Shown here piece after piece: positions 47,781-54,944 of a stretch of 64,000 nt of DNA; position 1 is the stretch's first letter, and the number at the start of each line of letters is the position of its first letter. The stretch comes from Candidatus Solirubrobacter pratensis (GTDB taxonomy: Bacteria > Actinomycetota > Thermoleophilia > Solirubrobacterales > Solirubrobacteraceae). The notes beneath the pieces are model-generated. The model worked only from the letters and a program-made list of their open reading frames with translations, did not search any database and was not told the origin of the DNA. Made by a program: the position numbers and the translations under genes. The DNA lies in NCBI RefSeq assembly GCF_000425945.1, contig NZ_AUEK01000014.1:1-64000 (forward strand), in the 5' to 3' direction.

Positions 47781-48290
47781 TCATCGGGAGGCCGCCTCCT
47801 GCGCCTGCTCCTTGGCGGTCTCGCGCAGCTGCTCGCCGTGGCCCTGGGCGCTCTGCTTGGCCGTCTCTGCCGCGTCCTGCGCGACCTGCTTGCCGCGCTC
47901 CAGCGCCTCCTGGCCGGTCTGCTTGGCGCGATCCTTGACGTCGTCCGCGATCGGGCCGAGGCGCTCGTCCTCGACGCGCGTCGACGGGACCAGCATGCCG
48001 GCGAGGAAGCCGGCGGCGAGCGCCCCGATCGCGAGCCCGAGCGGATTCTCCTCGGCGACGCTCTTCGCCTGGCGCGCCTGGCGCTTGACCTGCTCGGCGT
48101 CCGGCGTCGCGTCCTGGCCGGCTCCGACGACGCGGTCCTTGAGGCCCACGACCGCCTCCTTCCTCTCCCGCAGGGAGTCCTTGGCGCGGCTCTTGACGTC
48201 CGCCTTGTAGCTGAGCGCGTCGACGGTCTCGCCCATCTCCTCGCGCGTGTGCTCTATCTCGAGCCGGATCCGGTCCGGGTCTTCGCCCAC
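47781..48290 (-). CDS. DUF3618 stress protein
   Basis: 169 residues, start GTG 48290 after GGAGGACATC. The N-terminal DUF3618 region is PDRIRLEIEHTREEMGETVD followed by ALSYKADVKSRAKDS; one transmembrane helix (PLGLAIGALAAGFLAGMLVP, ~residues 90-109) and a long charged coiled coil (QEALERGKQVAQDAAETAKQ) follow. These proteins usually sit beside holin-like genes in actinobacteria and probably help with membrane stress. It overlaps the holin-type gene by 37 bp. Confidence 0.85.
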   Translation of the reverse strand: MGEDPDRIRLEIEHTREEMGETVDALSYKADVKSRAKDSLRERKEAVVGLKDRVVGAGQDATPDAEQVKRQARQAKSVAEENPLGLAIGALAAGFLAGMLVPSTRVEDERLGPIADDVKDRAKQTGQEALERGKQVAQDAAETAKQSAQGHGEQLRETAKEQAQEAASR

Positions 48291-48664
48291 TGGATGTCCT
48301 CCTTCACGGTTTCGACGGTCTGGGGTGCAGGTCGTGCCGAGGCCTGCAGCGAGTCGCGGCCCCTCTGGGCCAGGACGGCGGCGACGATGCCCCACAGCAC
48401 CGTCACGATCAGGATCGCCAGCCACAGCGCGAGCGCCGAGTCGAGCGCGACGACGATCAGCGCCGTCAGCGCACCGAGCATCAGCAGCGTGGCGGCGCCC
48501 GCGCCGGCCATCATGCCGGCGCCGCGGCCGGCGACCCTGCCCTTCTCGGTCATCTCGGCCTGCGCGAGCTTGATCTCCTGCCGCACGAGCGTGGACGTCT
48601 GGCCGGCGAGCTCCTTGACGAGCTCGGCGATGCCCTTCTCGCGCGGGTCGTGATCGACGCTCAT
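48254..48664 (-). CDS. Actinobacterial holin-X-like membrane protein
   Basis: 136 residues. An amphipathic N-terminus (GIAELVKELAGQTSTLVRQE) leads to two transmembrane helices (GAATLLMLGALTALIVVALD, and ALWLAILIVTVLWGIVAAVL). This is the Phage_holin_3_6-type family found next to DUF3618 genes in actinobacteria, not a lysis gene. ATG 48664 overlaps the preceding stop and the 3' end overlaps DUF3618. Confidence 0.82.
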   Translation of the reverse strand: MSVDHDPREKGIAELVKELAGQTSTLVRQEIKLAQAEMTEKGRVAGRGAGMMAGAGAATLLMLGALTALIVVALDSALALWLAILIVTVLWGIVAAVLAQRGRDSLQASARPAPQTVETVKEDIQWAKTRTGSGSR

Positions 48665-49227
48665 CGGTCCAGCGGGGAGCCGCCGAGGTTCCCCGCCGAG
48701 AGCTCGCCGCCCGCGAGCGGAGCGGGGCCGGCAGGCGGGGGCGGGGTCACGTCCTGGCGCCGGGCCGGAAGGCGATCCGAGCTCTCCCAGCGGGACTCGT
48801 AGCGGCGGCTGCTCGACGCCTTCAGGAAGCGCGAGGCGGCGAACCCGAGCGCGAGGCCGCCCGCGATCACGGCCCACGGCCGCCGGCGGCCGAAGTCCTC
48901 GACGTCGCGCAGGATCGTGTCGCCGTCTGAGCGCTGGAGGTAGTCGCCGAGCGACTCCGCGCGCTGCGCCGCCTGCTCGGCGAGCCTCGCCGGCTGGTCC
49001 TTGCCCTGCCCGCGCAGGTGGCCCGCGACGTCGCGGATGTCGTGCGCCATGCCGCCGACGCGCTCGCCGGCCTGCGTGGAACGCTGGTCGACCTGGTCGC
49101 GGACGCCGCGGCGGGCCTGGCCGGCCGCCTCCTGCGCCTTGTCCTTGGCCTGCTGCGCCGTCGAGTCGGGGGGCGCATTGGTGGTCGCCGACGGCCCTGT
49201 GGGCGTCGCGGTCTGGTACGTGCTCAA
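48661..49227 (-). CDS. Helical membrane-associated stress protein
   Basis: 188 residues from TTG 49227, chosen because GGAGG lies 6-10 bases upstream. The N-terminal half is a long Gln/Ala/Asp-rich helix (AQQAKDKAQEAAGQARRGVR, RDVAGHLRGQGKDQ), then one hydrophobic segment (PWAVIAGGLALGFAASRFLK, ~residues 115-134) and a Pro-rich tail. It heads the three-gene DUF3618/holin operon. The function is unknown; membrane stabilisation is inferred from the neighbours. Confidence 0.75.
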   Translation of the reverse strand: MSTYQTATPTGPSATTNAPPDSTAQQAKDKAQEAAGQARRGVRDQVDQRSTQAGERVGGMAHDIRDVAGHLRGQGKDQPARLAEQAAQRAESLGDYLQRSDGDTILRDVEDFGRRRPWAVIAGGLALGFAASRFLKASSSRRYESRWESSDRLPARRQDVTPPPPAGPAPLAGGELSAGNLGGSPLDR

Positions 49228-49418
49228 GAGAGTTCCTCCGAGGGTGGGGAGCGGCAGTGGCGAGGGGACTCGCCACACTCACGGGTCGCCCATCCCGGAG
49301 CCGGTGCGGGTTGTGACCTCGGCCGCTAGATCCCTGACCGGCACGTGACCGCGCCGCTCGGGTCAGGCAATTGACGGGGCCCGTCTGGCGCGCGACGACG
49401 CGGGGAAGCGCCGCCAAC

Positions 49419-50399
49419 ATGATCCTCCGGATAGACCGGCTCCAGACGGAGCTGCCCCCTCCCTCGGACCCCGATCCCAACGGGGCCTCAGCCGTCCAGG
49501 AGCTCATGGGCGGCAAGTTCGGCGAGATGTCGACGCTGATGAACTACACGTTCCAGTCGTTCAACTTCCGCAACCGCCAGGGCGCTCGTCCCTTCTATGA
49601 CCTGATCGCGAACATCGCGGCCGAGGAGTACGGGCACATCGAGCTGGTCGCGGCGACGATCAACACGATGCTGACCGGCGCTTCAGGCAGCGGGAACGGC
49701 GGGCCGCCGGCGGCGCCGCTCGAGGGCGTCAAGGACGCGCGCTACCACTACCACTTCCTCGCGGGCGGCAAGGGCGCGATCCCCGCGGACTCGCACGGCG
49801 CGCCGTGGAACGGCACCTACGTGTTCTCCTCGGGCGACCTGATCGAGGACCTCACGCACAACTACTTCCTCGAGACCGGCGCACGCAGCGGCAAGCTGCG
49901 CGTGTACGAGATGTGCGACCACCCCGCGGCGCGCGCGCTCACCGGCTACCTGCTCGTGCGCGGCGGCGTCCACCAGCTCGCCTATGCGCGGGCGCTCGAG
50001 AACCTGACCGGGGCGGACATGTCCAAGCTGTTCCCCTCGCCGCGGATCCCGACTTCCAAGATCCCCGAGTGCCAGCCGCACCTCGAGCGCGGCGAGCACC
50101 TCAAGCTCTACCGCTTCTCGCCGGAGGACTACAAGGAGATCGTCGCCGTCTTCAACGGGACGCATCCGGAGACGGGCGAGGATCTGACGGTCGTCGACAA
50201 CGCGCCGGAGGGCTTCCCGCCGAACGACCTGCCGGCGCAGACGGACGTCTTCGCGCCGGACTACGCGCCAGAGGAGATCAAGGAGATCGCGCAGAAGCTG
50301 CGCAAGAAGGCCGGCCTGCCCGACGAGCCGCTCGGGGTCGTCGCGAACCCGGGCAACGGCGGCAGCATGATGGACAAGGTCAAGGACAAGCTCACCTAG
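49419..50399 (+). CDS. Manganese catalase
   Basis: 326 residues. The family signature begins MILRIDRLQTELPPPSDPDP; Glu/His ligands of the dimanganese site are in VQELMGGKFGEMSTLMNYTF, NIAAEEYGHIELVAATI and LETGARSGKLRVYEMCDHP with VRGGVHQLAYARALE. It breaks hydrogen peroxide to water and oxygen. ATG 49419 is used because the family starts with this sequence; the longer start is unlikely. TTGACG at 49372 may be a -35. It lies opposite the stress operon and converges on an SDR gene (4-bp overlap). Confidence 0.92.
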   Translation: MILRIDRLQTELPPPSDPDPNGASAVQELMGGKFGEMSTLMNYTFQSFNFRNRQGARPFYDLIANIAAEEYGHIELVAATINTMLTGASGSGNGGPPAAPLEGVKDARYHYHFLAGGKGAIPADSHGAPWNGTYVFSSGDLIEDLTHNYFLETGARSGKLRVYEMCDHPAARALTGYLLVRGGVHQLAYARALENLTGADMSKLFPSPRIPTSKIPECQPHLERGEHLKLYRFSPEDYKEIVAVFNGTHPETGEDLTVVDNAPEGFPPNDLPAQTDVFAPDYAPEEIKEIAQKLRKKAGLPDEPLGVVANPGNGGSMMDKVKDKLT

Positions 50400-51259
50400 A
50401 GTGGAGCGCCGAGCGGGCCGAACCGCTGCTGCAGCGATTCGGCCCAGTAGGCCTCGAAGTCAGGCCGTGTGCCGTCGGCGTCGGTGAAGCCGTACTCGCG
50501 CGCGAGCGGCGCCGTCGCGAGCGCCCGGCCGGACTTCTCCAGCACGTCCGGATCGGTGGCCAGCGCCACGACCGCCCGGCCGAGGTAGGCGGGGCTCTCC
50601 GAGCGCGCGAAGTGCGGGTCGGCGGCGCTCCGCCACGTCGCCTCGGTGACGCCGAAGTGCTCCAGCACCGCCTCCGAGCGCAGAAAGCCGGGGGTGAGCG
50701 CGACGGCGGCGATGCCGTGCGGGTCCAGCTCCGCCGCCTGCGCCTGCGCGAGCCGGATGACCGAGTGCTTGGCGAGGTCGTAGAAGAACGAGCCGCGGTA
50801 GCGGGCGGTGTTGCCGTCGGTGACCTCGACCACGAGCCCGCTGCCCTGGGCGACCATGCGCGGCAGCAGCGCGTGGCTCGTGATGACGTGGGTCTCGACG
50901 GCGTTGCGCACGAGCGCGAGCCCGGTCTGCAGGTCCTGCTCCCACAGCGGGTGCTCCCAGTCGGTGGACGGATCGCCGCCCCAGACGCCGTTGACGAGCA
51001 GGTCCAGGCGGTCGAGCCGTGCGGCCAGCCCGGCGACCTGCTCCGGATCGTTGTGGTCGACGCGCACCGGGATGCCCGTGCCCCCGGCCGCCGTCACGAG
51101 CTCCGCGGTCTCGTCGATCGTCTCCGGGCGGTCCAGCGGCGAGCGCCCCGTCGCCCGGCTGCTGCGGCCGGTGACGTAGACGGTGGCGCCGGCGGCGCCC
51201 AGCTCGACGGCGATCCCGCGTCCGCCCCCGCGGGTCGCTCCGGTCACGACGGCGATCAT
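50396..51259 (-). CDS. Short-chain dehydrogenase/reductase
   Basis: 287 residues, extended SDR of the type with VTGATRGGGRGIAVELGAAG (TGxxxGxG), NGVWGGD in place of NNAG and active residues VTDGNTARYRGSFFYDLAKH (Tyr, Lys). It is related to proteins near DHRS1. The start ATG 51259 is divergent from a TetR gene across a 31-bp gap containing a perfect palindrome. The ligand of that TetR is probably the SDR substrate or a relative. Confidence 0.87.
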   Translation of the reverse strand: MIAVVTGATRGGGRGIAVELGAAGATVYVTGRSSRATGRSPLDRPETIDETAELVTAAGGTGIPVRVDHNDPEQVAGLAARLDRLDLLVNGVWGGDPSTDWEHPLWEQDLQTGLALVRNAVETHVITSHALLPRMVAQGSGLVVEVTDGNTARYRGSFFYDLAKHSVIRLAQAQAAELDPHGIAAVALTPGFLRSEAVLEHFGVTEATWRSAADPHFARSESPAYLGRAVVALATDPDVLEKSGRALATAPLAREYGFTDADGTRPDFEAYWAESLQQRFGPLGAPL

Positions 51260-51272
51260 GCGCGATACATTA

Positions 51273-51288
51273 CCGAATGGACATTCGG
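51273..51288. promoter_or_regulatory. Operator shared by the SDR and TetR genes
   Basis: CCGAATGGACATTCGG has perfect 7-bp arms around GA, 2 bp before the TetR ATG and 13 bp from the SDR start. On each strand an extended -10 region overlaps it (TACATT plus-strand, TAATGT minus-strand), so binding would block both genes. Confidence 0.65.
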
Positions 51289-51290
51289 AA

Positions 51291-51851
51291 ATGGCGAGGC
51301 CGAGAAGCAAGAGCGACGAGGAGGTGCTGGCGGCGGCGCTGCGGGCGGTCGGCGAGCACGGCGTGGCCAAGCTCACGCTCGCCGACGTCGCCCGCGAGGC
51401 CGGACTGGCCCCGTCGACGCTCGCCGAGCGCTACGGGTCCAAGCGCGCGCTGCTGCTGGCGGCCGCGAAGAGCGCCGCGGGCGGCGTCGAGCGCGCGTTC
51501 GCGGCGGCCGGCGGTGACGCCGCGCGGTCGCCGCGCGGGGCCGCGGTCGAGTTCCTCGTCGCGCTCGCCGCGCCCGTCTCGGACCGCCGGGCCTTCGCGC
51601 ATCACCTCGCGTTGCTCGAGCTCGACGTCGCCGACCCCGAGTTCCGCGCCGCGGCCGCCGCGCACGTCGCCGCCGTGCTCGAACGACTCGGCGCGCTCGG
51701 CCTCACGCCCGCCGAGGCGCGCCGCCTCTACGTCGCCTACAACGGCGCGCTCGTGCTCTGGGCGCTCACCGGCGAGGGGTCGCCTGCCGACGCCCTGCGC
51801 GCCGATCTATCAGGAGTCGAAGCCGAGGCCGAGCCGGTCGAGCAGTCCTAG
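51291..51851 (+). CDS. TetR-family regulator
   Basis: 186 residues. Helix-turn-helix: SDEEVLAAALRAVGEHGVAK, LTLADVAREAGLAPSTLAERYGSKRALL. C-terminal domain YVAYNGALVLWALTGEGSP forms the ligand/dimer part (TetR_C-like). ATG 51291 lies right after the palindrome it probably binds, giving autoregulation together with control of the divergent SDR. The signal is unknown. Confidence 0.88.
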   Translation: MARPRSKSDEEVLAAALRAVGEHGVAKLTLADVAREAGLAPSTLAERYGSKRALLLAAAKSAAGGVERAFAAAGGDAARSPRGAAVEFLVALAAPVSDRRAFAHHLALLELDVADPEFRAAAAAHVAAVLERLGALGLTPAEARRLYVAYNGALVLWALTGEGSPADALRADLSGVEAEAEPVEQS

Positions 51852-51897
51852 CCAGAGCCCGCGGCGCCCCTCGCGCTCGTCGGCCGCCGCAAGACGG

Positions 51898-52420
51898 TTG
51901 CGGGTCAGCTGTGAAGAAGTGCTGCGAGAGCGTGGCGAACGTCGCGTCGTGCTCGTCCCAGCGCGGTCCGACCGGCCCCCCGGAAGCGGTAGACGGCGTC
52001 GTAGCCGCCGAAGAGGATGCGGCCGTCCGCGGTCAGGCGGTAGTAGTGGAAGCGGTTGCCGCCGTCTCCGATGCCCTGGCGCCGCTCCCAGCCGATCGAG
52101 GCGCGGTAAGTGGGGGAGTGGACCTCCGCGCGCATCGCGACCGCGTCGAGCAGCTCGACGTCGTGGCCCCAGCGGCGCAGCAGCTCGCCGCTCTCCTCGA
52201 GCCACGCGTCCTGGTAGGGCTCGAGCAGGACCGTCAGCTCGCCGGTCGGCTCGAAGTCGCAGTCGATCCTGCCGCCGACGATGCACAGGTCGGCCTCGAC
52301 CGTTCCGCTCAGCGCCGGCGAGACGTCGCGCGCGCCGGCCACCCAGAACGGCCACCGCTCCGCGTCCGCGTACGCGGCGCGGTGCGCGCGCTCGGGGGGG
52401 TCGGCGGGCCAGACCGTCAC
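51898..52420 (-). pseudogene. FAD-dependent oxidoreductase remnant (DadA-like)
   Basis: From GTG 52420 the frame reads an N-terminal end of a glycine-oxidase-like protein (YADAERWPFWVAGARDVSPA, ADLCIVGG), then jumps to IDCDFEPTGELTVLL and EVHSPTYRA, then to SIGWERRQGIGDGGNRFHYY and FGGYDAVYRFRG. About 70-80 residues after the first Gly and ~180 residues before the third part are missing. At a C6 tract (51974-51979) the frame then shifts by one base; in the other frame it continues RWDEHDATFATLSQHFF. Intact homologues are ~450 residues. It overlaps the amidase stop (GTGA). Confidence 0.85.
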
Positions 52421-53781
52421 AGCTGCGGCCGTCGCCGGCCGAGCCCCGTTGCCGCCTCGAGCGCCGCCGCCATCCGCAGCAGCCCGAGCTCGCCGCGATA
52501 GCGGCCGACGAGCTGCAGCCCGACCGGCAGCCCGCGCCCGGTGAACCCGGCCGGGACCGAGACCGCGGGGTGCGCGGTGACCGTGATGCGCGAGCAGGAA
52601 CGGAACCAGTCGGTATAGGTGGTCATCTCGACGCCGGCGACCGTGCGTGGCCACGGCGTCTCGACCTCGAACGGCGCGACCTGCGTCACCGGGCCGGCGA
52701 GGAAGTCGTAGCGCTCCAGCAGCCCCCGCATCCGCGTGAACAGCTCGCCGCGCAGCGCCAGCGCCCGCGCGATCTGGGCGGCGCTGAGCGCGAGCCCCCG
52801 GCGCGCGTTCTCCGCGATGTCCGGCTTGACGCGGTCGGCGATCTCCCCGAACGCGCCCGCGAAGGCGAGCGCCCGCAGGGTGTCGAACGCCTCGTCGGCA
52901 GCGGCGAGGTCGGGCTCCACGTCCTCCACGACGCAGCCGAGTTCCTCGAAGGTCGCGCGCTGCGCGTCGAGCACCGCCGTGATCTCCGGCTCGACCGGCA
53001 GCCCGCCGAGCGTGCGGCTCCACGCGATCCGCAGTCCGCGCACGTCGCCGTCCAGGGTCCCGCCGAACGCTTCCGGCAGCGCCAGCGGATCGCGCGGGTC
53101 TGGGCCGGCGAGCACCGAGAGCGCCAGCAGCGCGTCCTCGGCGGTGAGCGCCAGCGCGCCCAGCACGCCGAACGGGTTCCACGCGTCGCCCGGGCCGGCG
53201 TCCGCCACGCGGCCGGGCGAAGGCCGCAGCCCGACGAGGTTGCAGAACGCCGACGGGTTGCGGATGCTCGCGCCCAGGTCGGAGCCGTCGGCCAGCGGCA
53301 CCATCCCCGACGCCACCGCGACGGCCGCGCCGCCGCTCGAGCCGCCCGGCGTGTACGCCGTGCCGTACGGGTTGCGCGTGACGCCGAAGACCTCGTTGAA
53401 CGTCTGCGAGCCGGCCCCGAACTCGGGCGTGTTGGTCTTGCCGATGACGATCGCCCCCGCGCGCCGCCAGCGCTCGACCAGCACCGAGTCGGCGGCGGGC
53501 ACGTGCGACGCGAACAGGCGCGAGCCGTACGTCGTCCGCATGCCCGCGGTGTCCTCGAGGTCCTTGACCGCCACCGGGACGCCGTGCAGCGGTCCCGCGG
53601 CCGGCCGCCGGTCGGCGGCGCCGGCGGCCGCCAGCGCGCCCTCGGCGTCGAGCGTCACGATCGCGTTCAGGCGCGGGTTCACCGCCTCAATGCGGCCCAG
53701 GTGCGACTCCATCACCTCACGCGCCGAGAACCGGCGCGCCCGGATACCCGCAGCAAGCTCGGACGCGCTCAGACCCCACAT
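52417..53781 (-). CDS. Amidase signature family protein
   Basis: 454 residues. The Ser-Ser-Lys triad is visible: VPVAVKDLEDTAGMRTTYGS (Lys), TPGGSSGGAAVAVASGMVPL (second Ser) and DGSDLGASIRNPSAF (nucleophile region). It hydrolyses amide bonds in the cytoplasm; substrate unknown. ATG 53781 starts WGLSASELAAGIRARRFSAR, the usual amidase N-terminus. The downstream oxidoreductase is broken, so a former amidase/amine-oxidase pathway has probably lost its second step. Confidence 0.9.
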   Translation of the reverse strand: MWGLSASELAAGIRARRFSAREVMESHLGRIEAVNPRLNAIVTLDAEGALAAAGAADRRPAAGPLHGVPVAVKDLEDTAGMRTTYGSRLFASHVPAADSVLVERWRRAGAIVIGKTNTPEFGAGSQTFNEVFGVTRNPYGTAYTPGGSSGGAAVAVASGMVPLADGSDLGASIRNPSAFCNLVGLRPSPGRVADAGPGDAWNPFGVLGALALTAEDALLALSVLAGPDPRDPLALPEAFGGTLDGDVRGLRIAWSRTLGGLPVEPEITAVLDAQRATFEELGCVVEDVEPDLAAADEAFDTLRALAFAGAFGEIADRVKPDIAENARRGLALSAAQIARALALRGELFTRMRGLLERYDFLAGPVTQVAPFEVETPWPRTVAGVEMTTYTDWFRSCSRITVTAHPAVSVPAGFTGRGLPVGLQLVGRYRGELGLLRMAAALEAATGLGRRRPQL

Positions 53782-53789
53782 GCAGCCCG

Positions 53790-53799
53790 ATCGTATTAG
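53790..53799. promoter_or_regulatory. Overlapping divergent -10 elements
   Basis: On the minus strand TACGAT (53790-53795) precedes the amidase ATG by 8 bases; on the plus strand TATTAG (53794-53799) precedes the Vps62-like GTG by 11. The whole intergenic gap is 29 bp, so both transcripts would be leaderless or nearly so. Confidence 0.4.
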
Positions 53800-53810
53800 C
53801 GTCCGCGCCC

Positions 53811-54938
53811 GTGACCGACGCCAAGCTCCTGCTCGAGCGCCATAAGCCGCGGCTGGTCTACGACTCGCTGGAGGCGTACTTCGCGGGCTCGGCGGCGATC
53901 TGGACCGACTTCCCGTACACGCGGCTGCGCCGCGCCGACGGCACGGTGCTGGCCGCCGCGCCGCAGCTCTCGCTCGCGTTCCTCGGCCCGCACGCCTACG
54001 GCGACGGCCGGCCGGTGCGCGCCGGCGACGTGATCGGCGAGACGTCGCGCGACTACAAGCAGCACGCGGCCGAGGCGCACGCGAATGTCCGCTACCGCAA
54101 CCGCGTCCACGGGCGCGCGCGGCGCGACGACCAGCAGCGCCTGTGGCTGCAGTACTGGTGCTTCTACTACTACAACGACTTCCAGCTCGCCGGGCCGCTG
54201 CTGAGCGGCGGCAAGCACGAGGGCGACTGGGAGATGGTCCAGCTCCGGCTCGATGCCGCCGAGCGCCCCGTGGTCGCCGTCTACACGCAGCACAAGGCCG
54301 CCGAGTCGCGGCCATGGAGCGCGGTCGAGAAGGCGCCGGGCTCACAGGACACGCCGCTGGTCTACGTCGCGCGCGGCTCGCACGCGAACTACTTCACGCC
54401 GGGCGCGCACTGGACCGGCGTGTGGTTCGACAATGCCGACGGCCGCGGCCCGCGGATCGATCCCGCCGTCGTGGTGCTCGGCGACAACTCGCCGGCCTGG
54501 GCGGTGTGGCCGGGCTGGTGGGGTGACACGAAGGCGACCTCGTCGCCGATCGACGCCAACAGCCCGCGCGGGCCCGGCGGCCACAGGCAATGGGGCAACC
54601 CGGCGTTGCTCGCGGGCGTCGCCGCGCGCACCGCCGCGGCCGCCGCAGCACGGCCTGCCGCGCCTGCCTCGCCGCCGCCGCCCGTGATCGCGGTCCGGCG
54701 CGATGGCGACCGCGCCGTGGTCGCATTCGACGCGCCGGACGCCAAGGGGCTCGTCGTCGCGGTCCGCCCGGCGGGCTCCGACGAGCCCGCGCGCACGATC
54801 TCGGTCCCGGTGTCGGGGACGAAGGGTGAGGTCGAGGTAGAGCTCGGCGACGACCGGGCCTTCGAGCTGCACGCCAGCGCCGCGGATGGCAATGGCGCGG
54901 CGTCCGCGGGCGCCGCCGCCGTCGTGCCCGAGCGGTAG
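53811..54938 (+). CDS. Vps62-related protein
   Basis: 375 residues. The Vps62 region (~1-260) shows LLLERHKPRLVYDSLEAYFA, WLQYWCFYYYNDFQ, GKHEGDWEMVQLRL, VYVARGSHANYFTPGAHW and WAVWPGWWGDTKA, a pattern shared with fungal vacuolar sorting proteins and with many bacterial secreted or surface proteins. An Ala/Pro linker and a beta domain of ~90 residues (VIAVRRDGDRAVVAFDAPDA) follow. There is no signal peptide. Function unknown. GTG 53811; 29 bp from the divergent amidase. Confidence 0.78.
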   Translation: MTDAKLLLERHKPRLVYDSLEAYFAGSAAIWTDFPYTRLRRADGTVLAAAPQLSLAFLGPHAYGDGRPVRAGDVIGETSRDYKQHAAEAHANVRYRNRVHGRARRDDQQRLWLQYWCFYYYNDFQLAGPLLSGGKHEGDWEMVQLRLDAAERPVVAVYTQHKAAESRPWSAVEKAPGSQDTPLVYVARGSHANYFTPGAHWTGVWFDNADGRGPRIDPAVVVLGDNSPAWAVWPGWWGDTKATSSPIDANSPRGPGGHRQWGNPALLAGVAARTAAAAAARPAAPASPPPPVIAVRRDGDRAVVAFDAPDAKGLVVAVRPAGSDEPARTISVPVSGTKGEVEVELGDDRAFELHASAADGNGAASAGAAAVVPER

Positions 54939-54944
54939 CAGAAT

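Noticed and set aside
48254-48664. Prophage holin
   Set aside because: The match is to the actinobacterial holin-X-type family, with DUF3618 beside it and no phage lysis or structural genes near.
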